A stretch of 64,000 bases of DNA, taken from positions 372,001-436,000 of the forward strand of contig NZ_OY782772.1 in NCBI RefSeq assembly GCF_963678245.1, in the 5' to 3' direction. This stretch comes from an uncultured Sunxiuqinia sp. (GTDB taxonomy: Bacteria > Bacteroidota > Bacteroidia > Bacteroidales > Prolixibacteraceae). The notes beneath the pieces are model-generated. The model saw nothing but the letters and a program-made list of their open reading frames with translations. It was not told the DNA's origin and did not search any database. Shown here piece after piece: positions 55,366-64,000 of the stretch (positions within the stretch are counted from its first letter, which is position 1; every line of letters starts with the position of its first letter). The translations under genes and the position numbers were made by a program.

Positions 55366-57456
55366 ATGAAGAAAATTGTTATTTTGCCTGTTCTTACAGT
55401 ATTATTTTATCTTGGAATAAATCGAAATTCGATGGCAGAAGAAAAGAAAACATATGTGCCGGAAACACCGGAGTTGAAATCAGATGTGATGACACCGGAG
55501 GTTTTGTGGTCGTTTGGTCGTGTTGGCAACCCGAAGTTGTCGCCAGATGGGCAGACTGTTTTATTAGATATTACTTATTACCAGATTGAGGAAAATAAGT
55601 CGTACCGTGAGCTGTATACGATTCCTGTTGCAGGTGGCGAACTAAAGCAACTCACTAATACTGCTTTAAAGGAATCAGGAGCTCAGTGGAGACCTGATGG
55701 TAAAAAAATAGGTTATCTATATGCTGAGAATGGTAAAACTCAACTTTGGGAAATGAACCCTGATGGTTCCGATCCAACGCAAATTAGCACTATTGACGGA
55801 GGAATCAACGGGTTTAAATATGCACCGGATCAAAAACATATTTTTTACGCCAAAGCTGTAAAGTTGGACGAAGATATTCATGACATGTTTCCGGATCTCC
55901 CGAAAGCTGATGCCCGCATGGAGGACGATTTGATGTACAGACATTGGGACCAATGGCACGATTATACATACAATCATATATTTTTAGCGAAGTATGGGGT
56001 GGGTGAAATAACCAAAGGAACTGATATTCTGGAAGGTGAAAAATTTGATACTCCCGATAAGCCATTTGATGGTTTAGACCAAGTGGTTTGGAGCCCTGAT
56101 GGTAGAAAGATCGTTTATTCGTGCAAAAAGCTAACGGGCAAAGCTTATTCTCTTTCAACCAATACCGATTTGTACCAATACGATTTGGAAACAGGTGAGA
56201 CCAGGAATTTAACCGAGGAGAATAAAGGATACGACAAAAGCCCGGTTTTTTCGCCTGATGGAACAAAATTAGCATGGACCAGCATGGAACGCGATGGTTA
56301 TGAGTCGGATAAAACTCGTTTGTTTGTGATGGACCTAGCGACTGGAAAAAAGATCAATTATTCAAAAGGATGGGAACAAAATGCCGGTCATTTGAGTTGG
56401 GCAGATGATGGGGAAACGATTTTTTTCATCAGCGATATTCATGCCACCGATGAGATTTATCAATTAACATTAACGGATGGAAAAATCACTCGACTAACGG
56501 ATGGGGTGCACAATTACCAGTCGGTTGTTGAAACTCCAACTGGTCGGTTACTGGCTGCAAAAGTATCCATGTCGCAGCCAGCCGAATTGTATCTGGTTGA
56601 CCCGATTAATGGGGAAGATGAGCCGTTAACATCAGTCAACGAAGGCTTGCTGAATCAACTGGAAATGGGCAAAGTGGAAGAACGTTGGATAAAAACGGTT
56701 GATAATAAAGATATGCAGGTTTGGGTGATCTACCCGCCTCATTTCGATCCGAATACAAAGTACCCGGCCATTCTGTATTGTCAGGGAGGCCCGCAGGGAA
56801 CTGTTAGCCAGTTTTGGTCGTATCGATGGAATTTTCAGATGATGGCTGCCAACGGATATATTGTTGTTGCTCCAAACCGTCGTGGCTTACCCGGGTTTGG
56901 GATGGAATGGTTGGAGCAAATCAGTAAAGACTATGGCGGCTTGAATATTCAGGATTATTTTTCCGCTATTGACCATGTTGCTAAGGAGCCTTTTGTTGAT
57001 GAAGATCGTTTAGGGGCTGTTGGAGCAAGCTATGGCGGTTTTTCCGTTAATTATCTGGCTGGTCATCATGAAGGACGATTTAAGGCCTTTATTTCACATT
57101 GTGGTATTTTTAATTTCGATCAGATGTATGTGACCACCGAAGAAATGTGGTTTGAAAACTGGGACATTGGGGGACCATACTGGGATAAAGAGAATAAAGC
57201 GGCGCAAAGATCCTATTCATTTTCACCGCACTTATTTATCGAAAAGTGGGATACACCAATTTTGGTTATTCACGGAGCTAAAGACTATCGTATTCCTTAC
57301 ACGCAAGGTATGGGAGCTTTTAATGCTGCCGTATTAAGAGATATTCCCGCTCAGTTCCTTTATTTCCCGGACGAAAGTCATTGGGTGAGTAGTGCTCAAA
57401 ATGGTATTCTATGGCAACGCGTGTTTAAGCAATGGTTAGATAAATGGTTGAAGTAA
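55366..57456 (+). CDS. secreted S9 family (prolyl oligopeptidase-type) peptidase
   Basis: This 696-residue protein has a signal peptide (about 1-24), an N-terminal PD40/WD40-like beta-propeller (about 45-420) with repeated SPDG and RPDG turns, and an alpha/beta-hydrolase domain. The catalytic triad is visible: Ser 555 in GASYGGF, Asp 640 in GAKDYRIP and His 672 in DESHWV. This fits dipeptidyl or acylaminoacyl peptidases acting in the periplasm or at the surface. The substrate is not defined. It is monocistronic, with a strong terminator. Confidence 0.93.
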   Translation: MKKIVILPVLTVLFYLGINRNSMAEEKKTYVPETPELKSDVMTPEVLWSFGRVGNPKLSPDGQTVLLDITYYQIEENKSYRELYTIPVAGGELKQLTNTALKESGAQWRPDGKKIGYLYAENGKTQLWEMNPDGSDPTQISTIDGGINGFKYAPDQKHIFYAKAVKLDEDIHDMFPDLPKADARMEDDLMYRHWDQWHDYTYNHIFLAKYGVGEITKGTDILEGEKFDTPDKPFDGLDQVVWSPDGRKIVYSCKKLTGKAYSLSTNTDLYQYDLETGETRNLTEENKGYDKSPVFSPDGTKLAWTSMERDGYESDKTRLFVMDLATGKKINYSKGWEQNAGHLSWADDGETIFFISDIHATDEIYQLTLTDGKITRLTDGVHNYQSVVETPTGRLLAAKVSMSQPAELYLVDPINGEDEPLTSVNEGLLNQLEMGKVEERWIKTVDNKDMQVWVIYPPHFDPNTKYPAILYCQGGPQGTVSQFWSYRWNFQMMAANGYIVVAPNRRGLPGFGMEWLEQISKDYGGLNIQDYFSAIDHVAKEPFVDEDRLGAVGASYGGFSVNYLAGHHEGRFKAFISHCGIFNFDQMYVTTEEMWFENWDIGGPYWDKENKAAQRSYSFSPHLFIEKWDTPILVIHGAKDYRIPYTQGMGAFNAAVLRDIPAQFLYFPDESHWVSSAQNGILWQRVFKQWLDKWLK

Positions 57457-57472
57457 AAGCTAAGTCAGCAGC

Positions 57473-57513
57473 ATAATAACAAGAGTCGCGAATTGCGCGG
57501 CTCTTGTTATTAT
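57473..57513. terminator. terminator after the S9 peptidase gene
   Basis: An 18-bp stem: the left arm at 57473-57490 ends in AACAAGAGTCGCG and the right arm at 57496-57513 begins CGCGGCTCTTGTT, with one G-U pair and loop AATTG. It lies 17 bases beyond the peptidase stop and faces the cupredoxin remnant on the other strand. Confidence 0.8.
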
Positions 57514-57517
57514 ATCT

Positions 57518-58086
57518 CTATTTTTTGATGAATTTTCGAATTAGTATTGCTGATTCTGTTTCAACCTTAAACAGGTAAAGTCCGAGTTTAAGATGTTGAA
57601 CATGATAGCCAATTCGGTTCGACTGCATACCAACCAAAGATGCTTGGATTTGGATAGACAACTAAATCGCTATCCTCATGTCTTAAATCATATGTAGATG
57701 TGGCAATTGAGATGTCGGAGTGTCATGTACGATAATTTTTCCAGTCATCGCTAAAGCCAGATGGGGGGCACAATGATAGTCGTAATTTCAGGCAATTGTA
57801 AACACATGCGAATAGGTACGTCCGGTTCCTACATCATTTTCAATAAATTCAGGATTTGATGAATAGCTGGATTGTTTCCCATTTACATTGTGCGAGCCTT
57901 GAGTACTTGTCCAGACAACAGTGTCCCCAGCCTCAATTGTTAAGCTAGAGGGAATAAATATGTTGCTTGTTACTTCGATATCGTATCGGGTTTGAGGATG
58001 TATGCCAACCGTAATAAGGAGAAAAAAAAGAGTTCGTGCATTTCCAAGATACTCTTCAAAAGTAAATAATGTTTTTTTATAAGCAT
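57518..58086 (-). pseudogene. degraded secreted cupredoxin (plastocyanin-like) gene with type IX sorting domain
   Basis: On the minus strand a signal-like start near 58086 shifts frame at a T8 run into a cupredoxin domain: SNIFIPSSLTIEAGDTVVW, GSHNVNGK, then a TGA (57788-57790) where Gly is expected, then NYDYHCAPHLALAMTGKIIV. The type 1 copper ligands His, Cys, His and Met are still readable. After further frame loss, DLVVYPNPS and LKLGLYLFKVE...IRKFIKK mark a type IX secretion C-terminal domain ending at 57518. At least one stop and two shifts make it non-functional. The intact gene would have encoded an exported blue-copper-like protein. Confidence 0.82.
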
Positions 58087-58359
58087 AAATTTTAAATTCG
58101 TGTAATGATCTCTACATACTTATTAATACGAAGCAAAAGTTACATGCGCTGACTCATAGGATAAAATAAATATATTTTATCCTTTTAATGCGTGATCTTG
58201 ATACTTTTTCAGAGAATCCGGGGTCTGCCATATTTCTTTTAAGATTAGTATATTAGGTGAGTTCAATAAAATTTTATTATTGAAGAGGATTTCTAGCAGA
58301 TTTAAGATATTTGTTGGGAAAGAAATAAAAATAAATGAGTCTGAAAAATACAAAGGTTC

Positions 58360-60081
58360 TTATTGGCGGCTTAGTTCGTTCGCTGTTTCTGCTTTTACTA
58401 AAGAAATAACTTCTACCGGGATGCTAAGAGTAAACGTACTTCCTTTTCCTTGGATCGATTGAACTGATAATTCGCCATCCATGATATTCGTAATCCTTTT
58501 GGATATTGCTAGTCCAACACCAATTCCGCTGTAAGCGCGCGTTGAGTTGTCGTCTCCTTGTCTGAAAAAATCGAAAATTAATCTTTGTTGGTGATAAGGA
58601 ATTCCGATTCCGGTATCCTTTATTTTCAAAAGCAATGTGTTATTACTGATATCAGCATGATATTCGATTTGTCCTGAACGCGTAAATTTGACCGCATTTT
58701 TGATCAGGTTGACAATGACTTGGTTGATTTTATTATTGTCGGCTATAAATTTTTTATTGACAAGATTTGGGGCCGGTTTGTAGATAAGTTCTATTTGATT
58801 TTCCTTATTCGACGATCGAACCAGTTCTTCTAAAAGAGTTTTGTGCTGAAGGAACATTTCCATTCCTTTGAAGCTCTCTTTTCTGACCTTCACAAAAGAA
58901 CTGTCGGCTAATGCTAGGTTCAATATATCTTCAATGATCTGTAAAAGGTGGTTTCCACTCCTGTGAATTTTATCAGCAAAATTACTAATCTCATTTGTCG
59001 GAATTTTGTTCATTCGCATTAACTCACTAAAACCAAGAATATGATGAAGAGGTGTACGAAGTTCGTGGTTGATTGTGGCTAGAAACGCCGACTTTATTTT
59101 ATTGCTCTCTTCAGCTTTCTCTTTTGCTTCAATAAGAACCTTTTGACTAGCGTTTGCATTTAATCCATTTGCAATTGTATGCGCAATCGTTTTCAATAAA
59201 TGAATATCAGCATTGGGCCATTCTCTGCTTTCTGAAATAGAGTCAAAGCCGATAAATCCCAGAAGGTTTTCTCTATAGTGAATGGGAACAACCAGTAATG
59301 AGACTATTGATTGGCTTAATAAAATATCTTTTTCGGCCGCAGCATATTTTGGTAATTTTTTAACTTGTTTAATGTTGATATGCTTCAGCTTATTTAATTT
59401 TTTCATCCACCAGGGAAATGCCGAAGTTGGCAAGTTCTGTAAGTTTCCAGTTTCAGAAGGAATGCCTTTTTTACACCACTCGTGCGTGTTACTCATAATG
59501 GAGTTATGATTATCAAATTGAAAAACATAACAACGGTCAACATCCAGGAATTCACCAATCTTTTTTATTGTTTTATTGATGTGTTTATCTAGATCTTTTT
59601 GCTGAAATCCAATAAAGTCAGCTGAAATAGTTGAGACTATCTTTTCAATTTGCAATCTATAATCCAAGGTGTTTTTCGATTGGTATAGTTCTGAGATGTC
59701 AGTCAACGTACCACTGAGTTCTGTTGGGCTATTATCAGAGTTGTACTCGGAGATACCTCCATTGACTTGTGCCCAAATCCAAGATCCATTTTTGTGCTTT
59801 AGTCTTGCCCGAAATGCAAAATGTTTTTTAGATGTTTGGGGAAGTCCATTGAGATCAGCAATTAAAGTCTCTTGATCTTCAGGGTGACAAATGCTTTTCC
59901 ATAAATCGCCGTTGTATGGGGCCAGTTCGCTACAAGTGTATCCAATTATTTTGGCATAAGCTTCATTTATAATAAGTTCGTTGGAATCAATGCACCAATG
60001 CCAAATACCAATCTGGGCAGCATCAAAAGCATTTTTGATTATGCTAGTTTGTGAGATTTGTATTTTCTGTTTTTGTTCCAA
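58360..60081 (-). CDS. PAS-GAF sensor histidine kinase
   Basis: This 573-residue soluble kinase has a PAS domain (about 12-130, with a PAC-like segment SWIWAQVNGG), a GAF domain (about 150-310), HisKA with His 339 in NHELRTPLHH, and HATPase_c (about 440-560) with N box NLIKNAVKF, DTGIGI and GVGLAIS. It has no transmembrane helix or receiver domain, and no response regulator is adjacent, so it is an orphan cytoplasmic sensor. The start is TTG 60081; no nearby in-frame ATG precedes the PAS domain. Confidence 0.9.
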   Translation of the reverse strand: MEQKQKIQISQTSIIKNAFDAAQIGIWHWCIDSNELIINEAYAKIIGYTCSELAPYNGDLWKSICHPEDQETLIADLNGLPQTSKKHFAFRARLKHKNGSWIWAQVNGGISEYNSDNSPTELSGTLTDISELYQSKNTLDYRLQIEKIVSTISADFIGFQQKDLDKHINKTIKKIGEFLDVDRCYVFQFDNHNSIMSNTHEWCKKGIPSETGNLQNLPTSAFPWWMKKLNKLKHINIKQVKKLPKYAAAEKDILLSQSIVSLLVVPIHYRENLLGFIGFDSISESREWPNADIHLLKTIAHTIANGLNANASQKVLIEAKEKAEESNKIKSAFLATINHELRTPLHHILGFSELMRMNKIPTNEISNFADKIHRSGNHLLQIIEDILNLALADSSFVKVRKESFKGMEMFLQHKTLLEELVRSSNKENQIELIYKPAPNLVNKKFIADNNKINQVIVNLIKNAVKFTRSGQIEYHADISNNTLLLKIKDTGIGIPYHQQRLIFDFFRQGDDNSTRAYSGIGVGLAISKRITNIMDGELSVQSIQGKGSTFTLSIPVEVISLVKAETANELSRQ

Positions 60082-60274
60082 ATACTTAAGATTGACAGCT
60101 AGCTTTAATAATCAAATGCTTGAATTTATTCTTTATGCTACTAAAATTACGATTTATTGTTGCTTTTGACGGGCAGGAGCCCAAAATCTTATTCACAATG
60201 ATATTAACAATCAGAATGTTGACTAATTTTCAATCTAAGGAAATATCTCATAAATAGACGTGGTTGTCTGACTT

Positions 60275-60726
60275 TTAGGGCTTTATCTGTGTTTCGTCTT
60301 TTGGGAGTGTTGATTGATGGAGATGGCGATTTTGCTTTCTGAATTGATGATTGTCAATTTTGTGAGCTTCAAATAGGTATGTTTCTACGATGTCCAATTC
60401 AATCTCGTCAACCGAGAAAAATTTTTTCGCACGCACTTTTTCCGATTATTGCTTTCAAGGTAGTTCAGTTTATCATTTAGTAAACTACCTTTTGAAAAAC
60501 CGAGCCTTTTCAATATTGCTCCATGTTATTGACGATGACCAGATAACGCAAATATTGAAATGACACGAATAAAACGGCATATAATAGGTCAACTTTTCTT
60601 TGCAATTCGGAATGCAATCGAATATGGTTTGTTGTAAAGCTTCAACCATTTCTAACTCATCATGCTTAGGCAAAAAGTCAAGAAGCTCGCCAATCGACTT
60701 AAATTTAAATGGCTGAATTTATTCAT
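60275..60726 (-). pseudogene. degraded DUF1801 (YdhG-like) gene
   Basis: The minus strand contains FKSIGELLDFLPKHDELEMV and QQTIFDCIPNCKEKLTYYMP, followed by ICVIWSSSITWSN, all typical of small DUF1801 proteins. The frame then breaks. NDKLNYLESNNRKK continues in a second frame and RAKKFFSVDEIELDIVETYL in a third, ending near 60275. An ATG at 60726 is out of frame with the first segment. At least two, probably three, frameshifts are needed, so the gene is inactive. An open 62-codon piece (60485-60673) could be mistaken for a gene. Confidence 0.8.
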
Positions 60727-60753
60727 TACAAAAGCATTTCGAATATTAAATCA

Positions 60754-61479
60754 CTAGATTTCTGAGGCAGCCAGATTGTCAAGGAAAAAGATTATTTCTC
60801 CTTGTTTTGGTTCGATGTGGAAAGTTGGCAATTTGGTTGCGCTTTTTAAGTTGTTCATAATCGCCGAAAGAGGTTTTGCTTTTGCTTTCCCAGAAATTAA
60901 AAAATAAATGCGGTTCGCATTATTAATGACATTTCCGGTAAGGCTCACTCGTTTCTGTCCGCTCTCGGGATGTGTGGCCACTTCACAAATTTTGTCCGAT
61001 GTGAGTAATTCCATCTCATGCGGAAAAATAGACGCTGTGTGTCCGTCATCACCCATGCCAAGTATAATCAGATCAAAAATTGGCCAATCCTCCCGTTCGT
61101 TGAGGTTTGATTGAATTTGAAGGATGTAATCAGCTGCTGCTTCCTCCGGAGGTAATTCTCCCTTCACCCGATGGATGTTGTCCGCATCAATATTGATTTT
61201 TGAAAGCAAAAATTCTTGAGTCATCCCAAAATTACTGTCTTTGTGGGTGGGAGAAACGCATCGCTCATCACCCCACCAAAAGTGAATTCTTTCCCACGGT
61301 ATTTTGTCAGCATATTGATTGGCCAAAACTTTAAAGAGTAATTTCGGTGTGCTACCTCCCGAAAGAGCAATGTCAAGTCGTTGTTTGCTACTTTTAGTCA
61401 TTTGAAAAAGCTCAAATGCGAAAGCTTCTGCAAGATCCTGTGCGTTCGGGAAAATCTTTACTTCTTTGTTTTTGTTCAT
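60754..61479 (-). CDS. pgl: 6-phosphogluconolactonase
   Basis: This 241-residue protein is of the DevB/SOL type, with ALSGGSTPKLLF near the N terminus, WWGDERCV, and GMGDDGHTASIFP near residue 150. It hydrolyses 6-phosphogluconolactone in the oxidative pentose phosphate pathway. It lies 33 bases downstream of zwf in a two-gene unit. The usual third gene, gnd, is not adjacent in this window. Confidence 0.94.
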   Translation of the reverse strand: MNKNKEVKIFPNAQDLAEAFAFELFQMTKSSKQRLDIALSGGSTPKLLFKVLANQYADKIPWERIHFWWGDERCVSPTHKDSNFGMTQEFLLSKINIDADNIHRVKGELPPEEAAADYILQIQSNLNEREDWPIFDLIILGMGDDGHTASIFPHEMELLTSDKICEVATHPESGQKRVSLTGNVINNANRIYFLISGKAKAKPLSAIMNNLKSATKLPTFHIEPKQGEIIFFLDNLAASEI

Positions 61480-61512
61480 GGTCTAGAGAATTAGGCGTTA
61501 TTTTTTTGAAAA

Positions 61513-63021
61513 CTACAATTCGCAATAGGTGCCGTCGTTCGAAAGGTTTTTGCACGGATATCGCCATTGTGACCCCTTCACCAATTGGTCGGCAACATCT
61601 GGGCCCCATGTACCTGCCGGATATCCGTAAACCGGAATGTCTTTGTTATTTTTCCAGGCATCCATTATGGGTTGAACGTATTCCCATGCTTTTTCAACGG
61701 CATCGCCGCGTGAGTATAGTGTGGCATCGCCTTGCATACAATCGAGTAACAGCCGTTCGTAAGCCGAAGGCAATCGCACGTCGGCCAAATCATCATAATG
61801 GAAATCCATATTGACGGTTTGAACCCGAAAACCTGCTCCAGGAACCTTCATGCCAAATTTCAGCAAGATACCTTCGTCAGGTTGAATGCGGATAACCAGC
61901 TGGTTTGCTTGTTGTTCTGATTCGTGTTCGCTGCCAAATAAATGGTGCGGTGTTTTTTTGAAATGAATGACGACTTCCGTTACACGAGTTGGGAGTTTTT
62001 TCCCGGTACGGATGTAAAATGGAACGCCAGCCCAACGCCAATTATCAATGAAAAACTTCATGGCCATAAAGGTTTCAGTTCGGCTTTCAGGTGCTACTCC
62101 TTTTTCCTGCCGATAACCTTTAACTAGTTTTCCTTTGACGTGCGATTCAATATATTGTCCGCGAATCACGTGTTTCTCAACTTCGTTTTTTTTAATTGGT
62201 CGCAGGGATTGAAAGACTTTCAGAACCTCGTTTCGAATGGCATCTGCTTCAACAACTACGGGAGGCTCCATGGCGACCATTCCTACCAACTGAAGTAAGT
62301 GGTTTTGCACCATGTCACGCATTGCGCCGGAGTGGTCGTAATAACCTCCACGGTTCTCCACTCCCAGGCTTTCAGCCGAGGTTATTTCGACATGATGAAT
62401 GAAGTTGTGATTCCAGATTGGTTCAAAAATACCGTTTGAAAAACGTGTTACCAGTAAGTTTTGAACAGATTCTTTCCCGAGGTAGTGATCAATACGATAG
62501 ATTTGATCCTCAGCAAAATAGTTTAACAGATTTTTATTTAGCTCTTTTGCCGATTCCAGGTCTGTTCCAAACGGCTTCTCCACAATCAGGCGACGAAATC
62601 CGTCGGCAGAACTATTTAGCTCCACGCTTGCCAGGTTTTGTGGTATAATTTCGTAAAGCGATGGTGGTGTGGACAGGTAAAAAATAAAATTTTCGGGGAT
62701 ACCCTTTTCTTTGGCGATGGTAAAAAGCCGATCTCTTAGAACCGGGTAATCGTATGATTCGCCTGTTGATATTGCCTGATAGTGAAGCCGATTTAGGAAC
62801 TTTTTCGAAAGTTTTTCATCGTCTTTTTTAGATAAAAACTCCATCATTCGTTCCCGGAAATCGTCATCAGATAATTCAGTTCGACTGACGCCAAGCACGG
62901 CGAAATCGTCCGGAAGTAGATCTTGTTTTTCCAGTTCCAATAAAGCTGGGATTAACTTACGCTTAGTTAAATCTCCCGAAGCTCCAAAAATAACGAGTAT
63001 ATGTGATTCTGCTTGTTTCAT
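61513..63021 (-). CDS. zwf: glucose-6-phosphate 1-dehydrogenase
   Basis: From ATG 63021 (MKQAESHILVIFGASGDLTK) the product is 502 residues. The Rossmann motif GASGDL, the active-site segment RIDHYLGKESVQN and the EKPFGTDLESA motif identify G6PD. It makes 6-phosphogluconolactone and NADPH. A longer frame adds ten residues before this ATG and is less likely. It is the first gene of the zwf-pgl pair. Confidence 0.96.
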   Translation of the reverse strand: MKQAESHILVIFGASGDLTKRKLIPALLELEKQDLLPDDFAVLGVSRTELSDDDFRERMMEFLSKKDDEKLSKKFLNRLHYQAISTGESYDYPVLRDRLFTIAKEKGIPENFIFYLSTPPSLYEIIPQNLASVELNSSADGFRRLIVEKPFGTDLESAKELNKNLLNYFAEDQIYRIDHYLGKESVQNLLVTRFSNGIFEPIWNHNFIHHVEITSAESLGVENRGGYYDHSGAMRDMVQNHLLQLVGMVAMEPPVVVEADAIRNEVLKVFQSLRPIKKNEVEKHVIRGQYIESHVKGKLVKGYRQEKGVAPESRTETFMAMKFFIDNWRWAGVPFYIRTGKKLPTRVTEVVIHFKKTPHHLFGSEHESEQQANQLVIRIQPDEGILLKFGMKVPGAGFRVQTVNMDFHYDDLADVRLPSAYERLLLDCMQGDATLYSRGDAVEKAWEYVQPIMDAWKNNKDIPVYGYPAGTWGPDVADQLVKGSQWRYPCKNLSNDGTYCEL

Positions 63022-63098
63022 TACATTATATGTTTTTGTCAGGCATAACAAGTTTGAGCCCTTGAAGTTCTATTGTCAATCGATATTTTCAACTTTTA

Positions 63099-63716
63099 TT
63101 AATTGGCAAGCAAATAAACAACGAGTTGATTTTTGTATTCGAAATAGCTGATTTTGTAAGTTTTTGTCAGCTCAGGTGTCAGTAGTTTTGCCGTTAGTTT
63201 GTTATGCTGGTTTAATTTGAGTAAAATTTGGGTTGAAAAACTGATGCCCGGGATTCCTGCAGTTTTATAGACTGCCTCTTTGGCGCACCAAAACAAGGCA
63301 TAGTTTTCATCTGTTTTTTGAGCCACTTCAATTTCTTCGATTGAAAGGTATTTGTGCGCAATACTTTTGAAGTTTCGGTCAAGGCTTTCAAGGTCAAGTC
63401 CTACTTCTTGGTTGGGATGGATAAGAATACCGGCAAGTTGGCTGGAGTGACTAATGCTGATTTTTTTAAACCTTGGGTGATGTAATTGAGGCTGTCCGGC
63501 TTCATTGTAGAAATGATTTAAGTTCGTGCATCTAAGGTGTTTTAGCATCATTTTCACTGCGAGCCATTCTTTCTGCCGCTTTTCGTTTCTTAGTTGTTTA
63601 AAGGTCTCGTCATCGACTAAATGTGAAAATTGATTTTTAAACCACTCTAAGTCTTCGGTCAACTCCCAAAGTAGCAGTAGGCCTTCGTCGATATGTTTTT
63701 CCAGAATTAAGGGCAT
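63099..63716 (-). CDS. 4'-phosphopantetheinyl transferase superfamily protein
   Basis: This 205-residue protein resembles the Sfp-type family, with the magnesium-binding GLDLES and the WCAKEAVYK motif, and an upstream ISHSSQLAGI segment containing the conserved His-Ser. It would attach phosphopantetheine to carrier proteins. It starts 3 bases after the gldD stop, an arrangement often seen in Bacteroidota. Confidence 0.88.
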   Translation of the reverse strand: MPLILEKHIDEGLLLLWELTEDLEWFKNQFSHLVDDETFKQLRNEKRQKEWLAVKMMLKHLRCTNLNHFYNEAGQPQLHHPRFKKISISHSSQLAGILIHPNQEVGLDLESLDRNFKSIAHKYLSIEEIEVAQKTDENYALFWCAKEAVYKTAGIPGISFSTQILLKLNQHNKLTAKLLTPELTKTYKISYFEYKNQLVVYLLAN

Positions 63717-63719
63717 CGG

Positions 63720-64000
63720 CTATTTCCATTTTGTTGTTTCAATCAATCGGATAATATCAGGACGAAAAAAATCAATAACCGGACGAAGAGAGTCTATGTT
63801 AGGTACTTCTCTAAAGTAGAGTGCACCACGCAAGAAGTGTTTTGTGCTGTCAGTTAAAAAAAACTGAATTGGAGAGGCGGCGTTACCTTCAATGTTATAG
63901 ATTGTTCCGTATACATTCTCCTTCGGATTTATGTAAACACGTTCACTAATCGCGTCTGCTTTTATTGAGTGATCGTAAGCAAGTTTACGACTTTCCTCAA
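63720..64000 (-). CDS. gldD: gliding motility lipoprotein GldD, C-terminal part (5' end outside window)
   Basis: The minus strand is open from the window edge to TAG at 63720-63722 and encodes about 93 residues ending with TIYNIEGNAASPIQFFLTDS, FLRGALYFREVPNIDSLRPV and LIETTKWK. This matches the C terminus of GldD, a lipoprotein needed for type IX secretion and gliding in Flavobacterium. The adjacent phosphopantetheinyl transferase gene supports it, as this pair is commonly linked. It does not prove that the organism glides. Confidence 0.85.
   Translation of the reverse strand, partial: EESRKLAYDHSIKADAISERVYINPKENVYGTIYNIEGNAASPIQFFLTDSTKHFLRGALYFREVPNIDSLRPVIDFFRPDIIRLIETTKWK

Noticed and set aside
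1-64000. Mobile elements, prophage, tRNA-associated islands or defence systems
   Set aside because: No transposase, integrase, terminal repeats, tRNA or known defence gene was recognised. The unusual content is gene decay and regulation, not insertion.

Overview
The window looks like a chromosomal segment of a Bacteroidota bacterium, most likely in or near the Marinilabiliales/Prolixibacteraceae. The evidence is gene content: alternative complex III, a fused CcoN-CcoO, DUF4492 next to cytochrome bd, GldD, NigD-like, DUF3098 and DUF2723 proteins, a type IX secretion sorting-domain remnant, modest GC, and several TTG starts with little Shine-Dalgarno use. The genus is inference. No rRNA, tRNA, IS element, prophage or CRISPR array was seen.

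Bases 1-27200 form a respiratory island. The plus-strand act operon (actABCDEF) encodes a menaquinol:cytochrome c oxidoreductase. Convergent to it lie a Sco-type copper chaperone, a caa3-type oxidase with a cytochrome c domain on subunit II, heme O synthase, a lipoprotein HMA copper-binding protein, and a decayed gene. Next come a complete minus-strand cbb3 set (ccoI, S, NO, Q, P, G, H and a TauE/SafE protein) and a divergent plus-strand cytochrome bd operon (DUF4492, cydA, cydB and a 39-residue CydX-like membrane peptide). Together these cover high-oxygen (ACIII plus caa3) and low-oxygen (cbb3, bd) respiration with their copper and heme assembly factors.

Bases 27200-36600 are housekeeping. 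Phosphatidylethanolamine synthesis (cdsA, psd, pssA) lies beside ftsH, rsfS and a LUD protein, followed by birA, a ZIP transporter, a lipocalin-like protein and an ECF sigma factor with small membrane partners.

Bases 36800-43790 are the leucine operon (leuA, leuC, leuD, cimA, a Cys-rich zinc-ribbon-like protein, leuB). It is preceded by a full transcription attenuator: a 21-residue leader peptide with six Leu and five Ile codons and mutually exclusive 1:2, 2:3 and 3:4 hairpins. The Ile codons fit with a Leptospira-type citramalate synthase in the operon, since CimA with LeuCD and LeuB would also feed isoleucine synthesis.

Bases 43800-64000 are mixed: a cold-shock protein, an RluF-type enzyme, a YhdH/AcuI-type reductase, a large DUF2723 protein, a second ECF sigma locus, cutC, a BaiN-like flavoprotein, thioredoxin, NigD-like lipoprotein, an S9 peptidase, a PAS-GAF histidine kinase, pgl and zwf, a phosphopantetheinyl transferase, and the 3' end of gldD at the edge. 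Four degraded genes were reconstructed by reading across stops and frameshifts: an unidentified one beside the HMA protein, a DUF1080 glycoside hydrolase, a cupredoxin with a type IX sorting tail, and a DUF1801 protein.
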